Source of the DNA: Epinephelus fuscoguttatus
Taxonomy: Eukaryota > Chordata > Actinopteri > Perciformes > Serranidae
NCBI RefSeq assembly: GCF_011397635.1
Contig: NC_064766.1
Span: 42,638,600-42,702,599 of the forward strand
Direction of reading: 5' to 3'
DNA: 64,000 nt
Notes under the pieces: model-generated
What the model saw: only the letters and a program-made list of their open reading frames with translations
What the model was told of the DNA's origin: nothing
Database searches by the model: none
Translations under genes and position numbers: made by a program
Shown: positions 1 to 11,404 of the stretch, piece after piece
How the letters are laid out: each line of letters starts with the position of its first letter
Position numbering within the stretch: position 1 is the stretch's first letter

Positions 1-199
1 CAGGGCTAAAATGAGCTTTTCTTTGTTTAGAAAAAAATACGATGCTAAATATTTTTTTTTTTTTAAAAAGCCGCCTTTTCACCACTTGGGGCATTTTGTT
101 TTTTAAAGCAAATTGTTGTATGTGCCTTTCAGTGACATTTCCCATCCCTGATTATGGCAGACATAACTTGCTCAAACCATTTACGGATCTGTCAGTTTT
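1..199. other. Unassigned AT-rich sequence
   Basis: No gene, RNA or repeat was recognised here. The stretch is AT-rich with a short T run at about 51-64 and precedes the inverted-repeat element that starts near 200. Confidence 0.4.
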
Positions 200-450
200 C
201 TGATGCGTCCCGTATAAGTTTGCGCATTAAAAGTGCTTTTTTTTCTCGCCACTGACCGGTTCAGATCACCAGTGCTATCTCTGTAAACAGCATACTAAGC
301 GTTTCCTTTACCTCTGGGCTGTGTGACGTCATCTCGCGAGAGCTTTGCTTGTCGCCGGAAGAAAACAGAGGAGCCATGCAGAGCGCCCCTTAGAGTGGCG
401 CTGGTTGTCCTGGAGTACAGTTGAGAGTTTTACTGCATCGATTGAAAACA

Positions 451-645
451 ATGGTTCGTGTTTGTGCTTATCCGAATTGCAAGAACAGGATGTTGCGCAA
501 CACCCCGTACAGCTTTCAGAGGCTGCCTTTGTCGGACGGCGAGATGCTGAAGTTGTGGCTAGTTGTGCTACAAATGGATGTTAACACTCCTGTCCAGACA
601 CTGCGCCTTGCAGACCATCGAGATGACGTCACGCACAGCCCGGAG
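451..645 (+). pseudogene. THAP-domain first exon, truncated
   Basis: From the ATG at 451 the frame reads MVRVCAYPNCKNR, then SFQRLPL, LKLWLVVL and a Pro before ADHR. This is the order of the N-terminal half of a THAP zinc-coordinating domain: the first two Cys, the Phe-x-Arg-x-Pro-Leu segment and the invariant Trp region. The second half (Cys-x2-His and the AVPTIF-type end) is absent. A possible splice donor (CGGAG/GTAAGG) lies at 645/646, as expected if this is exon 1 of a transposase whose later exons were deleted. The donor lies inside the right inverted arm. No product is expected to be functional. A domesticated THAP gene fragment is the alternative. Confidence 0.55.
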
Positions 646-718
646 GTAAGGGCAACGTTTACTATGCTATTTACAGAGATAGCATTGGCGATCTGAACCG
701 GTCAGTGGTGAAAAAAAG

Positions 719-1055
719 GGGAACTGCCCGTTGATCCGACATCCCATTGTTCCGACCATATTAAACTCATTGCTCTGAAGTCCGTTCCGAAATCATCATG
801 ATGCCCTGTGGTTAAGGTCTGGTTAGGTTTAGGCACAAAAACCACTTGGTTAGGGTCAGGAAAAGATCATGGTGTGGGTTAAAATGAAAAAGAAAGTGGC
901 AAACACATAAGCCGTGAGCCTGCTCCGCCTCAAGCCTTTCCCAGCTGACCCAGAGCCGGTCGCGGCGCACCATCAAGGTAGAAATACGCCCGCCAGGAGC
1001 CGTTCAGCACCGTGGACCGTCTGACCAACGGGCTGTCGGACCAATGACATGGACC
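719..1055. mobile_element. Small MITE inserted in the right arm of the THAP element
   Basis: This roughly 340-bp insert separates the inner (ends about 712) and outer (starts about 1056) parts of the right inverted arm. Its ends are inverted: CATCCCATTGTTCCGAC near 740 matches the reverse complement of the stretch at about 1036-1052 with three mismatches. It has no coding potential, so it is a non-autonomous element of unknown family. Confidence 0.5.
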
Positions 1056-1133
1056 CAAAAAAAGCACTTTTAATGCGCAAGCTTATATGGGACACATTTG
1101 CCCCCGTTACCGTTGTAGCTCGTTTCGCGGCTC

Positions 1134-1371
1134 CCGACATCTATTGCACGTCTGTCCGTCCTGGAAGAGGGATCCCTCCTCAGTTGCTCTTCCTGAGGTT
1201 TCTACCGTTTTTTCCCCGTTAAAGGGTTTTTTGGGGAGTTTTTCCTGATCAGCTGTGAGGGTCATAAGGACAGAGGGATGTCGTATGCTGTAAAGCCCTG
1301 TGAGGCAAATTGTGATTTGTGATATTGGGCTTTATAAATAAAATTGATTGATTGATTGATTGATTGATTGA
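1134..1371 (+). mobile_element. L2-type LINE, 3' tail only
   Basis: This is the conserved 3' end of the L2 family found several times in the window: a GTCCGTCCTGGAAGAGGGAT stretch, TTTTTTGGGGAGTTTTTCC, and a terminal TTTATAAATAAAATTGATTG ending in ATTG repeats. The copy is 5'-truncated to the last 240 bp, as is usual for LINE insertions. It abuts the Nimb LINE that starts just downstream. Confidence 0.85.
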
Positions 1372-1389
1372 TAATTCACAGGGAGTGAG

Positions 1390-2841
1390 GTCCAGAGTCA
1401 GTGAGTTGTCCGTGGAGTCTGATGATGCTGGTTATTAGTATTCTAATGTTTTATATCTTACAATGGAATGCTTGGAGCTTGATAGCGAATGGACAGGAAT
1501 TGAAGAGGTTTGTTGCTGCATTTAAAGATACGCCAGAACTGATATGTATTCAGGAAACTTGGTTGATCCCTGTCTTGATTTTGTAATTCCAGGATATGAG
1601 TGTTTGAGGAAGGACAGGCCTGATAAATCGGGTGGAGGGTGTGCAACAGTTATTACAAATGGACTTCAATATAGAAAGCTTGAGCTGTACACTAATCTTG
1701 AGGGTGTGGCTGTGGAATTGTGGTTATAGCAGCAGCTCAATAACTGTGGTGAATTTGTATAATCCCTGTGAACGCTTAATTTTGTCTGATTTAGATGGGA
1801 TAATGGTGCAGATCAAGGGTCCTAGTATATGGGTGGGGGATTATAATGCTCATAACCCCTTATGGGGCACTAATAAAAGATAGATTTATAGATAAGAATG
1901 ATTTGGTTATGATAAATGACGGGAGGCCTACTAGGTTCCATATTTTAAGTAACACATGTAGTCATATTGACTTATTGTTTGCTTCATCTAATTTAGCCAG
2001 AGTAGGAGAATGGGGTGTATTACTGTAGATAGGTACACTATGGGCAGTGATCATTTTCCAATTCTTTGTCGGTTTGGTAGAGAATTGAGAGTTGAAGTGG
2101 AGGATCAGGGTGTCAGGTATAATTTCTCTTGGGCTGACTGGGAAGGCTTTCAACTGAAAGCCCAAAGGTTAGTTAGTGAAGTAGACAGTGATGGCTCAGT
2201 GGATTCTTGGAACACTTCCCTGAGAGAAATGATCCATAAAGCAGCCCAGTGTACTGTTCCCATGAAACAGAGCCCCAAGTCCCATGCATTGGTCCCTTGG
2301 TGGAACAAGGACTGTGATGTAGCCGTAAGAAATAGGAATAAAGCGTATAGACAATTAAGAAGGCACCCAATCATAAGTCATGCTGTAGAATATAAAAAAA
2401 ACAAGGTAAATAGCAAGGAAAGTAATAAGGAATGCAAAAATGAACTGTTGGAGGAGGTTCTGTGGAACATTAGGACCTGAGACCCCAGTAAGGGACCTGT
2501 GGTCAGCTGTGCGTAGAATGTCAGGGAGTTGCAAAAAAAGATCTATGCCAGTGTTAAAAAAAGGGGAGGTGGAGGCAGTTACCAACACAGACAAGGCTGA
2601 CATGTGCGGAGTCTTTCCAGGAAGTGCATAGCTCTGATAGTCTTGGGGAGGTGAGTGGTAGGAAGAGAAATGAGTTTATGTTAGTTAACCAGTGTAATAA
2701 GTTGGATTGGAGTTTTGCTAATGTTAGTCCTGTGAACACCTCCTTAATTGGATCCAAGAGTTTCTGAAGAAAAGATCGATTCAAGTAAGTGTTAGGGGGA
2801 AAGCTCTGAGACAGTGGAAATAGAAAATGGTACCCCATGGT
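1390..2841 (+). pseudogene. Nimb-type (I-group) LINE: endonuclease and start of RT, decayed
   Basis: Translated in changing frames, the stretch reads as an APE-type endonuclease: LQWNAWSLIANGQELKRF, then ICIQETWL (catalytic Glu), SGGGCATVI, WVGDYNAHNPLWG (Asp-x-Asn) and MGSDHFPI (Ser-Asp-His). The linker before the RT follows (WWNKDCDVAVRNRNKAYRQ). At least four frameshifts or stops break it. The RT core is mostly deleted: near 2760-2838 only a segment ending in the block just before the PQG motif remains, where an L2 LINE is inserted. The RNase H and C-terminal tail reappear at 7648-8385 and 11405-11975, so this is one element split by later insertions. I-group membership rests on the RNase H domain. 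Confidence 0.75.
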
Positions 2842-5376
2842 AATCCCTCGCTATCGGATCATTATCTGATTACTATATACTAGATGTTTATCAGATAGTG
2901 CTGTCGCAAAATTTAAGGAAAAGATTACTTCGTCATTAAATTCAATACCAAGTCCCTCAGTAACAGAGGTTTCCCGTACTGACTTTGATCATTTTGTCGA
3001 TAGCTCTGTAGGCTCGCTGCGAACAGCACTTGACTCTGTAGCTCCTCTTGAAAAGAAGAAGTTGAAAAGAAGTTCGCTCCTTGGTATAACTCTCAAACCC
3101 GTAAGTTAAAACAAATATCGCAAAAATTTGAAAGGAATTGGCGATTAACCAAACTGGAAGAATCTCGTTTAATCTGGACAGACAGTCTCAAAACTTATAA
3201 GAGGGGCCTCCGCAATGCCAGAGCAAACTATTACTCAGCATTAATAGAAGACAATAAGAACAACCCCAGGTTTCTTTTCAGCACTGTAGCCAGGCTGACT
3301 GAGAGTCAAAGCTCTATTGAGCCTTGTATTCCTTTAGCCCTTAGCAGTAATGATTTTATGAGCTTTTTTAATGACAAAATTCTAACTATTAGAGGCAAAA
3401 TTCATGACCTCCTGTCCTCAGATAGTACCTATCTAACCTCAAACACAGCTGTAAAACCTAATATATATTTAGATTGCTTCTCCCCAATTTCTCTTCAAGA
3501 ATTGACCGTATTGATTTCTTCATCTAAATCATCAACGTGTCTCTTAGACCCCATCCCAACTAGGCTACTTAAGGAGGTCTTTCCTTTAGTTAACACTCAT
3601 ATATTAGATATGATCAATATATGCTTATTAACAGGCTATGTACCACAGTCTTTTAAGATAGCTGTAATTAAACCTCTACTAAAAAAGCCCACCCTGGATC
3701 CAGAGGTGTTAGCCAACTATAGACCAATATCTAATCTTCCCTTTATGTCAAAGATCCTTGAGAAAGTAGTCGCAGACCAGCTGTGTGATTTTCTCCATGA
3801 TAATAATCTATTTGAGGAATTTCAGTCAGGATTTAGAGTGCATCATAGCACTGAGACAGCACTAGTTAAAATTACAAATGACCTTCTGATTGCTTCAGAC
3901 AAAGGACTCGTCTCTGTACTTGTTTTATTAGATCTTAGTGCGGCATTTGACACAATTGACCATCAAATTCTACTGCAGAGACTGGATCACTTAATTGGCC
4001 TAAAAGGTTCTGCACTGAGCTGGTTTAAATCTTATTTATCTGATCGTTTTCAGTTTGTTGACGTTCATAATGAATCGTCCTTACGTACCAAAGTTTGTTT
4101 TGGAGTTCCATGAGTTCTGTGCTCGGACCAATCCTGTTTACTCTATATATGCTTCCTTTAGGTAACATCATTAGAAATCACTCTATAAATTTCCATTGTT
4201 ATGCGGATGATACTCAGTTGTATTTATCGATGAAGCCAGAAGAAAGTAATCAATTAACTAAACTCCATAACTGCCTTAAAGACATAAAAACCTGGATGAG
4301 CACCAATTTCCTGATGTTAAATTCAGACAAAACTGAAGTTATTGTTCTTGGCCCCAAACAACTCAGAGACTCTTTATCTGATGACATAGTCACCCTATCC
4401 TGACCCGAAAAGATGCAGAAAAATTGGTCCATGCTTTTGTTACCTCAAGGCTGGATTACTGTAACTCTCTATTATCAGGTAGCTCTAGTAAGTCCTTAAA
4501 AACTCTCCAGCTAATTCAGAATGCAGCAGCACGTGTACTAACAGGAACTAAGAAACGAGATCATATTTCTCCTGTTTTAGCTTCTCTGCACTGGCTCCCT
4601 GTAAAATCCAGAATTGAATTTAAAATCCTACTGTTAACTTATAAAGCTCTAAATGGTCAAGCTCCGTCATATCTTAGAGAGCTCATAGTGCCATATTATC
4701 CCACCAGAACACTGCGCTCTGAGAACACAGGGTTACTCGTGGTCCCTAAAGTCTCCAAAAGTAGATCAGGAGCCAGAGCCTTCAGCTATCAGGCTCCTCT
4801 CCTGTGGAATCATCTTCCTGTTACGGTCCGGGAGGCAGACACCGTCTCCACATTTAAGACTAGACTTAAGACTTTCCTCTTTGATAAAGCTTATAGTTAG
4901 GGCTGGCTCAGGCTTGCCCTGTACCAGCCCCTAGTTAGGCTGACTTAGGCCTAGTCTGCCGGAGGACCCCCCTATAATACACCGGGCACCCTCTCTCCTT
5001 CTCTCTCTCTCTCTCTCTCTCTCGTATTCTATTACTGCATCTTGCTAACTCGGCCATTCTGCATGTCACTAACTCGGCTTCTTCTCCGGAGCCTTTGTGC
5101 TCCACTGTCTCTCAGATTAACTCATATCACAGCGGTGCCTGGACAGCGTGACGTGTGTGGTTGTGCTGCTGCCGTGGTCCTGCCAGATGCCTCCTGCTGC
5201 TGCCATCATTAGTCATTAGTCATACTTCTTCTGTTATTATACACATATGATTATTGTCACACATGTATACTGCCAGGTATTAATACATACTTTCAACATA
5301 TTGTACCGCAGTAGCCAGAACTATAACTATAATATTATTACTTTCAATAATGTTGTTGTAAGCTACTGTCATTACC

Positions 5377-5424
<48 letters not shown>

Positions 5425-5700
5425 ATTGTGTCATACAGATTACTGTTAATTTATCATGTTGATCTGTTCTGTACGACATCTATTGCATGTCTGTCCGTCC
5501 TGGAAGAGGGATCCCTCCTCAGTTGCTCTTCCTGAGGTTTCTACCGTTTTTTCCCCGTTAAAGGGTTTTTTGGGGAGTTTTTCCTGATCAGCTGTGAGGG
5601 TCCTAAAGACAGAGGGATGTCGTATGCTGTAAAGCCCTGTGAGGCAAATTGTGATTTGTGATATTGGGCTTTATAAATAAAATTGAATTGAATTGAAATT
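2842..5700 (+). mobile_element. L2-type LINE copy, 5'-truncated, inside the Nimb LINE
   Basis: The copy starts inside the endonuclease (the segment encoding NPSLSDH) and continues through RT and the C-terminal domain to the family 3' end with AATTG repeats at about 5690. It matches the minus-strand copy at 52,617-56,766 almost throughout. Two CT tracts lie in its 3' UTR (about 4995-5023 and 5383-5419). It splits the Nimb element at 2841/5701. Confidence 0.85.
3358..4900 (+). pseudogene. L2 LINE reverse transcriptase (ORF2 3' part), broken
   Basis: The frame from about 3355 shows the RT fingers and palm: [46 protein letters not shown] (first catalytic Asp). After a frameshift at about 4112 that destroys the PQG motif, CYADDTQLY follows (YADD at 4200-4211). 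A deletion of roughly 130 bp near 4400, compared with the copy at 53.9 kb, shifts the frame again. The C-terminal domain ([22 protein letters not shown]) runs from 4424 to the stop at 4900. The enzyme cannot be made intact. Confidence 0.8.
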
Positions 5701-5820
5701 GAAAAATCGAATCAGCTTCCGAATCAGTGCTTAACAAATTAGATGTGATTCAGGCCAGGGCACTGAGACTCTGCTCTGAGGCTTTTAGAACCTCACCGAT
5801 CTCTGCTTTGCTTGTGGAAA
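5701..5820 (+). pseudogene. Nimb LINE fragment between two insertions
   Basis: This short piece of the Nimb ORF reads LNKLDVIQARALRLCS followed by FRTSPISALLVE. It is the connection between RT and RNase H. It ends with the 14-bp sequence TTTGCTTGTGGAAA (5807-5820), which is repeated at 7648-7661 where the Nimb frame resumes. Confidence 0.7.
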
Positions 5821-7647
5821 AGAAATAGAATAAACTTATAAGAAGTTCCATCACCTTCAGTTTATGTTTATGTTTATGTATTGTGCATCATATAAGGCTT
5901 ATATGATTTACTCTTGAAAGTGGCCACTTTTGTATTTTTTTCATACAAGAAAATAATAAGAATTACTTAAGAATCATGTGAAATCTATGTATGCGGTATA
6001 TAAGGAAAGTACATGTCAAAGTATGTTTTACATACATGTTACATAATTTTTGCAGTTTTTCCTATGTCTGTTTTAAAGACATATGCTTTACATATATGAA
6101 CAAATACCATTATGTTTTCTGTATGTAAAGTCAATATATTTTGCAGGGGAATTATGCTTTATTTATATGCTTTATATAAGCTCATTATATGTCATTTAAT
6201 AAAAACCAGTATAAAAACATATATGAATATGTACCATTACATATAGTTTTTTTTTGTGATATCTCTTGGTGACCAAGCTGCTCTCCACAGAGTGAGAGAG
6301 GTTCCCACAAACTCTGTGCTGAGTTACTACAAGAGAATTGCTGTAAATGGAGGCGTTGTTCATGGTCATACCTACAGCAAAACAAAACAAAGAAAGGTTT
6401 TGAAGGATGGAAGTATTTTTACAGTCTCACACTTTATTGACATGGGTGATCAGTGTTTATATGCCATAGGAAAATATGGCAGTTGCACAGTGCAAAAGTT
6501 AGCCAGAGGTTCTCTCATCAGAACTCAACTGAGCTGTATGTCAACTGTCCACTTTCCCACAGGCACTCACAAAGCCATAAATGCTACTCAGATAGTTAGA
6601 CCATGTATGTACATGCAGTGTCCACAGTCCAGCTCGATTGTGTGTCGGCTATTGAACACGTATTACTGTAAATGACTGAATGTTAACTAAATGATTGTCA
6701 CTTATTGATTTTGGGTTTCTGAGCTGAAAAGGAAACATTTATGTCTCAACACTTACCAATGTAAAAAATGAAATGGCACATGTCAGAGTGAACAAAATGT
6801 CCATTGATTCTTATGTGAAACATTTTTGTAATGCATGTTATCAATATTTATGTATTTCGATGTACAATCCAAAGAATAGTGGTAAAGTGGTACAACAATT
6901 ATTAAAGCACCGCCATAATAAACTTGGGTCATGTGAAAAGGGAACAAGTATTGCCATTTTTTCTTTCTTAAGTAAATGTGCAACTTATGTAATCTGCTGA
7001 TCTCGTGCAAAATTAAAACTATTTCTACAAGAATGGGATGAATAGTCTTTTTCAATCTCTGCGTTACATTGAATACATTCGACAGGGATTTTGAATATTT
7101 GCTGTGTTGATTTAATCATTTCTCCTAACTTATTGGATATAATTGCTCCTAAAATGTTAAACAATATTACCCATGTAATAATTTTAGGAAAATTAATTCA
7201 TTTAGAGAGAAGAATACGATGCCTGGTTTTGCAAAAATGCTAAACGTATCAACATTTTAACAGTCCATTATCATTACATGTTCAAAACCTGCTTTCAGTC
7301 AACTCATCTGCTTTTCCCTTCAATTTTATTATCAGATTATGTTGTTTCATGTTTGTGGCACCACAAGTAAATCCTGTAAGTGTTTTCTATAATACTTACA
7401 AGAGTTTAGTTTCACTGATTATTGTCCAACTCATATAAGTATGATATTACATTTTTCTACTAAGGATATTGTATGTGGAATGACTGTCATATAATGTTCT
7501 TATAAGTACCCAAATCATACAAGTTTCATTTTGTACAAATTTGATAAGGATCTTATATCTGGTTTCACTGTCATATGCATTACATAAAAGTTTCAGACAA
7601 AAGAGATACAAACTTTATAAGATTTATCTAAATCTTTCCCATATGAG
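5821..7647. mobile_element. Unidentified 1.83-kb insertion flanked by a 14-bp direct duplication
   Basis: The Nimb coding sequence is interrupted cleanly: TTTGCTTGTGGAAA occurs immediately left (5807-5820) and right (7648-7661). The insert is AT-rich. Both ends carry many short motifs of the type CTTATAAG or CATATAAG (for example near 5836, 5890, 7430, 7500, 7545 and 7610). It has no poly(A) tail, no obvious long terminal inverted repeats, and one open frame of note at 6256-6675. The subterminal motif clusters recall CACTA-type elements, but a 14-bp duplication does not fit that class, so the family is left open. Confidence 0.55.
6256..6675 (+). CDS. Uncharacterised ORF within the 1.83-kb insertion
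   Basis: An open frame of about 139 codons with no ATG needed at its upstream end (it may continue from an exon; a CTCCACAG acceptor-like site lies at 6281-6288). It contains NSVLSYYKRIAVNGGVVHGH, then SKTKQRKVLKDGSIFTVSHF and a Cys-rich end. The pattern (Tyr-Lys-Arg, Val-Asn-Gly, His-x-x-x-Tyr, then a loop of Lys/Arg) resembles the C-terminal end of Transposase_21 (CACTA/EnSpm) proteins as I remember them, but this is a weak resemblance. A retroposed host gene fragment is an alternative. Function is not assigned. Confidence 0.35.
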   Translation: MISLGDQAALHRVREVPTNSVLSYYKRIAVNGGVVHGHTYSKTKQRKVLKDGSIFTVSHFIDMGDQCLYAIGKYGSCTVQKLARGSLIRTQLSCMSTVHFPTGTHKAINATQIVRPCMYMQCPQSSSIVCRLLNTYYCK

Positions 7648-8385
7648 TTTGCTTGTGGAAATGCGGGAAAGGCCCTTGTCTCCAAGGAGAATTAAACTAA
7701 GTTTGCAGTACTGGGTCAAATTAAGCTGCTCAGGTCAAGCATGTCCAGCTAAGTGCATACTACTAGGGTCATGGGAATCTGGAGGAGGGGCTAAACGGCA
7801 GCCATTTTTTGATACTGTTAATCAGTGGGCTGGCAAGCTAGGATTGGAACAGTCAATAATTTCTATTCATAAGAGCTGGATTCCAGTGCCTTACTGGTTA
7901 ATGCAGGAGCGAATGTAAGCCTGACCTTTTTAGAAGAGACAGACAAGAGTGGGGCCTCTGCATGTGCTCAGATGTGTCTCATGCATGAACTGGAAACACA
8001 TTTAGTAATCTTCACAGATGGGTCCAGGGATCCAGCGAGTGGAAGGGCAGGATTTGGGGTATACATGGCACAGTTAGATCTTTGGTCTGGCCTACGTGTT
8101 ACAAATGGCAGTTCTGTCCATGTGACAGAACTGTTGGCTATTCTCTGGGCCCTGTGGTGGGTTGAGGATGTGAAGCCAGAAAGGGTGCTCATATGTTGTG
8201 ATTCCTCAGCTGCACTTACAGCTTTAAGAGAAGGTAAATCAAAAGCACAGCCTGATCTTATCTCTGAGATTGTGTGTGTATTGTATAGACTTGAGAATGC
8301 CAATTGTGAAGTTAAGTTCTGCTGGGTCCCAGGTCATGCTGGAGTTAAGGGGAATGAAATAGTGGACTCTATAATAAGTAAGTAA
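7648..8385 (+). pseudogene. Nimb LINE: RNase H domain region
   Basis: The Nimb frame resumes with SPRRIKLSLQYWVKL and reaches an RNase HI domain: HLVIFTDGSRDPASGRAGFG (first Asp at TDGS), HVTELLAILWAL (Glu), LICCDSSAALTAL (Asp) and FCWVPGHAGVKGNE (His, Asn-Glu). All recognisable catalytic positions are present, but a stop near 7916 and upstream breaks make it non-functional. It ends at about 8385 where an L2-like LINE is inserted in the opposite orientation. An RNase H in the LINE supports I-group/Nimb. Confidence 0.8.
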
Positions 8386-10870
8386 ATAAATCTTTATTTA
8401 TATAGCACCTTTCACAGCTCGGAGGTCACAAAGTGCTTCACAATAAAAAAATATAAAATATAAAGACATAAAACTATGCAATACAAACAAAAATACAGAG
8501 CAACATAAACAGCAATCTATTTACAACATACTACATACTTGTTTACAGATGTCCAAAAGCCTGCCTGAAAAGGTGTGTCTTTAATTGCACTGTAAAAATC
8601 TGGACAGAGGGTGAGGATCTCAGATCCAGGGTCAGAGAGTTCCAGAACTTTGGGGCCATGGTTGGGAAGGCTCGGTCACCACGGGTATTTAGTCTCGACC
8701 GAGGCACGACCAGGAGCATCTGGTCAGAAGACCTAAGTGACCGGCTGGGGATGTAGGGTTTGAGGAGCTCACAGACGTAAACAGGGGCTGTATTGTGGAG
8801 GGCTCCCTAAGTTAGGACCAGGATTTTGAAGTGGGATCTGAAATGAACAGGAAGCCAGTGCAGGGATGCTAGGATGGGGCTGATATGGCAGGACTTGTGT
8901 GATCGAGTGAGTGATCTGGCAGCCGCATTTTAGACAAGTTGTAGACGGTCCAGGGATGATTTACTGATGCAGGTGAACAGTGAATTGCAATAATCAAGCC
9001 AGGATGAAATAAATGCATGGATAGCCATTTCTACTTCTGAGTGTGAGATGATGGACCTGAGTTTTGCAAGGTTTCTGAGGTGGAAGAAGTATGAGCGGGA
9101 CAGGGAATTGACATGTTTGTCAAACAGCATGTTTTGGTCAAAAACGACTCCAAGGTTCCTGAGGTTAGATCTGATATTTTGTGATAGTGACCCCATGTGG
9201 TCGATCACCTTCGAGACCGTTGGGTCATCAGCAGTGATCAGAACCTCGGTCTTGTCTGCGTTTAGTTGGAGGAAGTTGTTGGTCATCCAGTTCTTGATAG
9301 CAGACAGACATTCATGGAGTGAGCTGATTCCTTTAAAGTTACCCGGTTTAAATGACAGGTATAGTTGGATATCATCTGCATAACAGTGATAGGAACAGCT
9401 TTGAAATTACTGATGATGCGGCCAGGGGGAAGCATATACAGGGAGAACAGTATAGGGGCCAGAACAGAACCCTGAGGCAGGCCACATGACAGGACAGCAG
9501 GGTCAGACACAAAAGGAGTAACAACTGCTGAGAAGCTTCTCTCACTGAGGTAGGAGGCGAACCACTTTAAAGCACTCCCAGAGACACCCACTTACTGAGC
9601 CTGTCGAGCATGATATGGTGGTCTACAGTATCAAATGCTGCACTTAGGTCTAATAGCACCAGTACAGAGCATTTGCCTGCATCGGCAGTCATCATGATAT
9701 CATTAGACACTCTGAGGAGGGCTGTTTCTGTGGAGTGCTGCTGCCGGAAGCCAGACTGGAATTTATCTAACAGGCCTTGGGTGGTCAAGAAGGAGATAAG
9801 TTGGTTTGCTACTACCTTCTCAAGGATTTTAGATATAAACGGCAGTTTGGAGATGGGTCTGTAGTTTTTGGGTGTGGAGGGGTCTAAGCTTGGCTTTTTG
9901 AGAAGTGGCTGCACAGTAGCCTGTTTGAAAAATGATGGAACGCAGCCTGATCAGGGAGGTGTTAATGATGGAGACCAAGCTGGGGCCCACAGAGCTACAA
10001 ACCTCTTTCAGCAAGGACGTTGCTAAGATGTCTAGTGGACTGGAGGAGGATTTCATGGTGCTCACTAGCTCAGTCATATCCTGCAGAGTGATAGAGGAGA
10101 AACTGCTGAGAGAAACCTGCCTGGGTGGACAGCTCGGAGGGGGTGATACTAGCCCTAGCAGCTACAACCTTATTCACAAAAAAGACAGAAAATTATTACA
10201 ATCCTGATTGGAGGAAACAGGGACTGAGGGGAGTGGAGGACTGATAATTTTATTAATAGTCTGGAATAAGACTCTGGGGTTTCGCCTGCTTGATGTGATC
10301 AGGTTAGCAAAACAAGCAGCCCTTGCATTTTTAATCAGCGCATGCTGTTAACAGATCTTTGAGATCGAGACGGTGGACCTTAAGTTTGGTGGTTTTCCAA
10401 AGCCATTCTATTTTTCAACATTTGTGTTTGTGGCTGTGGATCTGGTTATTTACCCAAGGAGAGGAGTTAACAGGTCTGATGGTACGGGTAACTATGGGGA
10501 CTATTTCATATAAAATTGTAGAGCAGTAGGAGTTGAAAACATGAACGAGAGACTCTACGTCCGCATGAGGTGATGGAGCATGGGCTGTACTGCAGTCAAA
10601 TGCGGCAGAAAATTTTTCTGCTGAGAGACTGTTAAGGATGCGTGAACTTTTTGCTTGCTTCCCTGGAGTGACGTTGGCATTGAATGATAGTCTCTGTGGA
10701 CTATGGCTAGCCCCCCACCACGGCCCGAGGCCGGCGGGGCACAGGAGAAAGAGCAGTTTGGAGGACAAAGTTCAATTATTGAAACAGATTCCTGCTCTTG
10801 CTGCCAGGTCTCTGTTATCAGCAGGCAGTCCAACTTTTTGGCAACAAAGAAATCATTTAAAATGAATGAT
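8386..10870 (-). mobile_element. L2-like LINE (second subfamily), minus strand, decayed
   Basis: Read on the minus strand, an endonuclease start (CLLITETW, SGRGGGLAIVHRD at about 10.83-10.68 kb) is joined by deletion to the pre-RT linker. RT blocks follow: LLKKPSLDP, NYRPISKLPF, FQSGFRQQHSTETAL, LDLSAAFDTVDH, CGLPQGSVLAP, YADD at 9371-9382 (in a shifted frame), and LQLNADKTEVLI. The 3' tail at 8386-8450 reads, on the minus strand, as a TATAAATAAAGATTTA-type end after a GTGCTTTGTGACC stretch. There are several frameshifts and stops. It is inserted in the Nimb RNase H domain. Confidence 0.75.
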
Positions 10871-11005
10871 TTATTGGCTATTGATCAGGCTTTCAATAAT
10901 CCAAAACTGATGTGCATGTCAGGTGAAGCAGTACAATTAATAGGTACTATGTTCTGAGAGCATCTGGAAATATTGTGTGGCTTCATAGGGTACGGTCTAT
11001 CAGTA
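10871..11005. other. Short unassigned stretch between two LINE insertions
   Basis: No coding or repeat identity was recognised. It may be the 5' end of the minus-strand LINE or Nimb sequence. Confidence 0.3.
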
Positions 11006-11279
11006 ATTCAATCAATCAATTTTATTTATAAAGCCCAATATCACAAATCACAATTTGCCTCACAGGGCTTTACAGCATACGACATCCCTCTGTCCTTATG
11101 ACCCTCACAGCTGATCAGGAAAAACTCCCCAAAAAACCCTTTAACGGGGAAAAAAAACGGTAGAAACCTCAGGAAGAGCAACTGAGGAGGGATCCCTCTT
11201 CCAGGACGGACAGACGTGCAATAGATGTCGTACAGAACAGATCAGCATGATAAATTAACAGTAATCTGTATGACACAAT

Positions 11280-11319
<40 letters not shown>

Positions 11320-11404
11320 TGCAGGTAATGACAGTAGCTTACAACAACATTAATGAAAGTAATAATATTATAGTTATAGTTCTGGCTACTGCGGTACAAT
11401 ATAA
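11006..11404 (-). mobile_element. L2-type LINE, 3' end only, minus strand
   Basis: This is the inverted form of the L2 3' end: it begins with AATCAATCAATTTTATTTAT, then the reverse complement of the conserved tail, and includes an AG tract at 11,281-11,313. It is 5'-truncated to about 400 bp. Nimb sequence resumes downstream. Confidence 0.8.

Larger units (their letters stand above)
200..1097. mobile_element. Fold-back element carrying a THAP exon (P-element/THAP9-like relic)
   Basis: Two long arms are inverted copies of each other. The outer left arm at about 205-243 (GCGCATTAAAAGTGC core) matches the reverse complement of 1056-1095. The inner left arm at about 245-340 matches the reverse complement of 613-712, including ACTGACCGGTTCAGATC. 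The loop at 341-612 holds a THAP-type coding exon. The right arm is interrupted between its inner and outer parts by another small element. THAP domains are the DNA-binding domains of P-element-like transposases (THAP9, Pdre2 in zebrafish), so this looks like an internally deleted transposon that kept its first exon. Exact ends and target duplication were not resolved. Confidence 0.6.
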
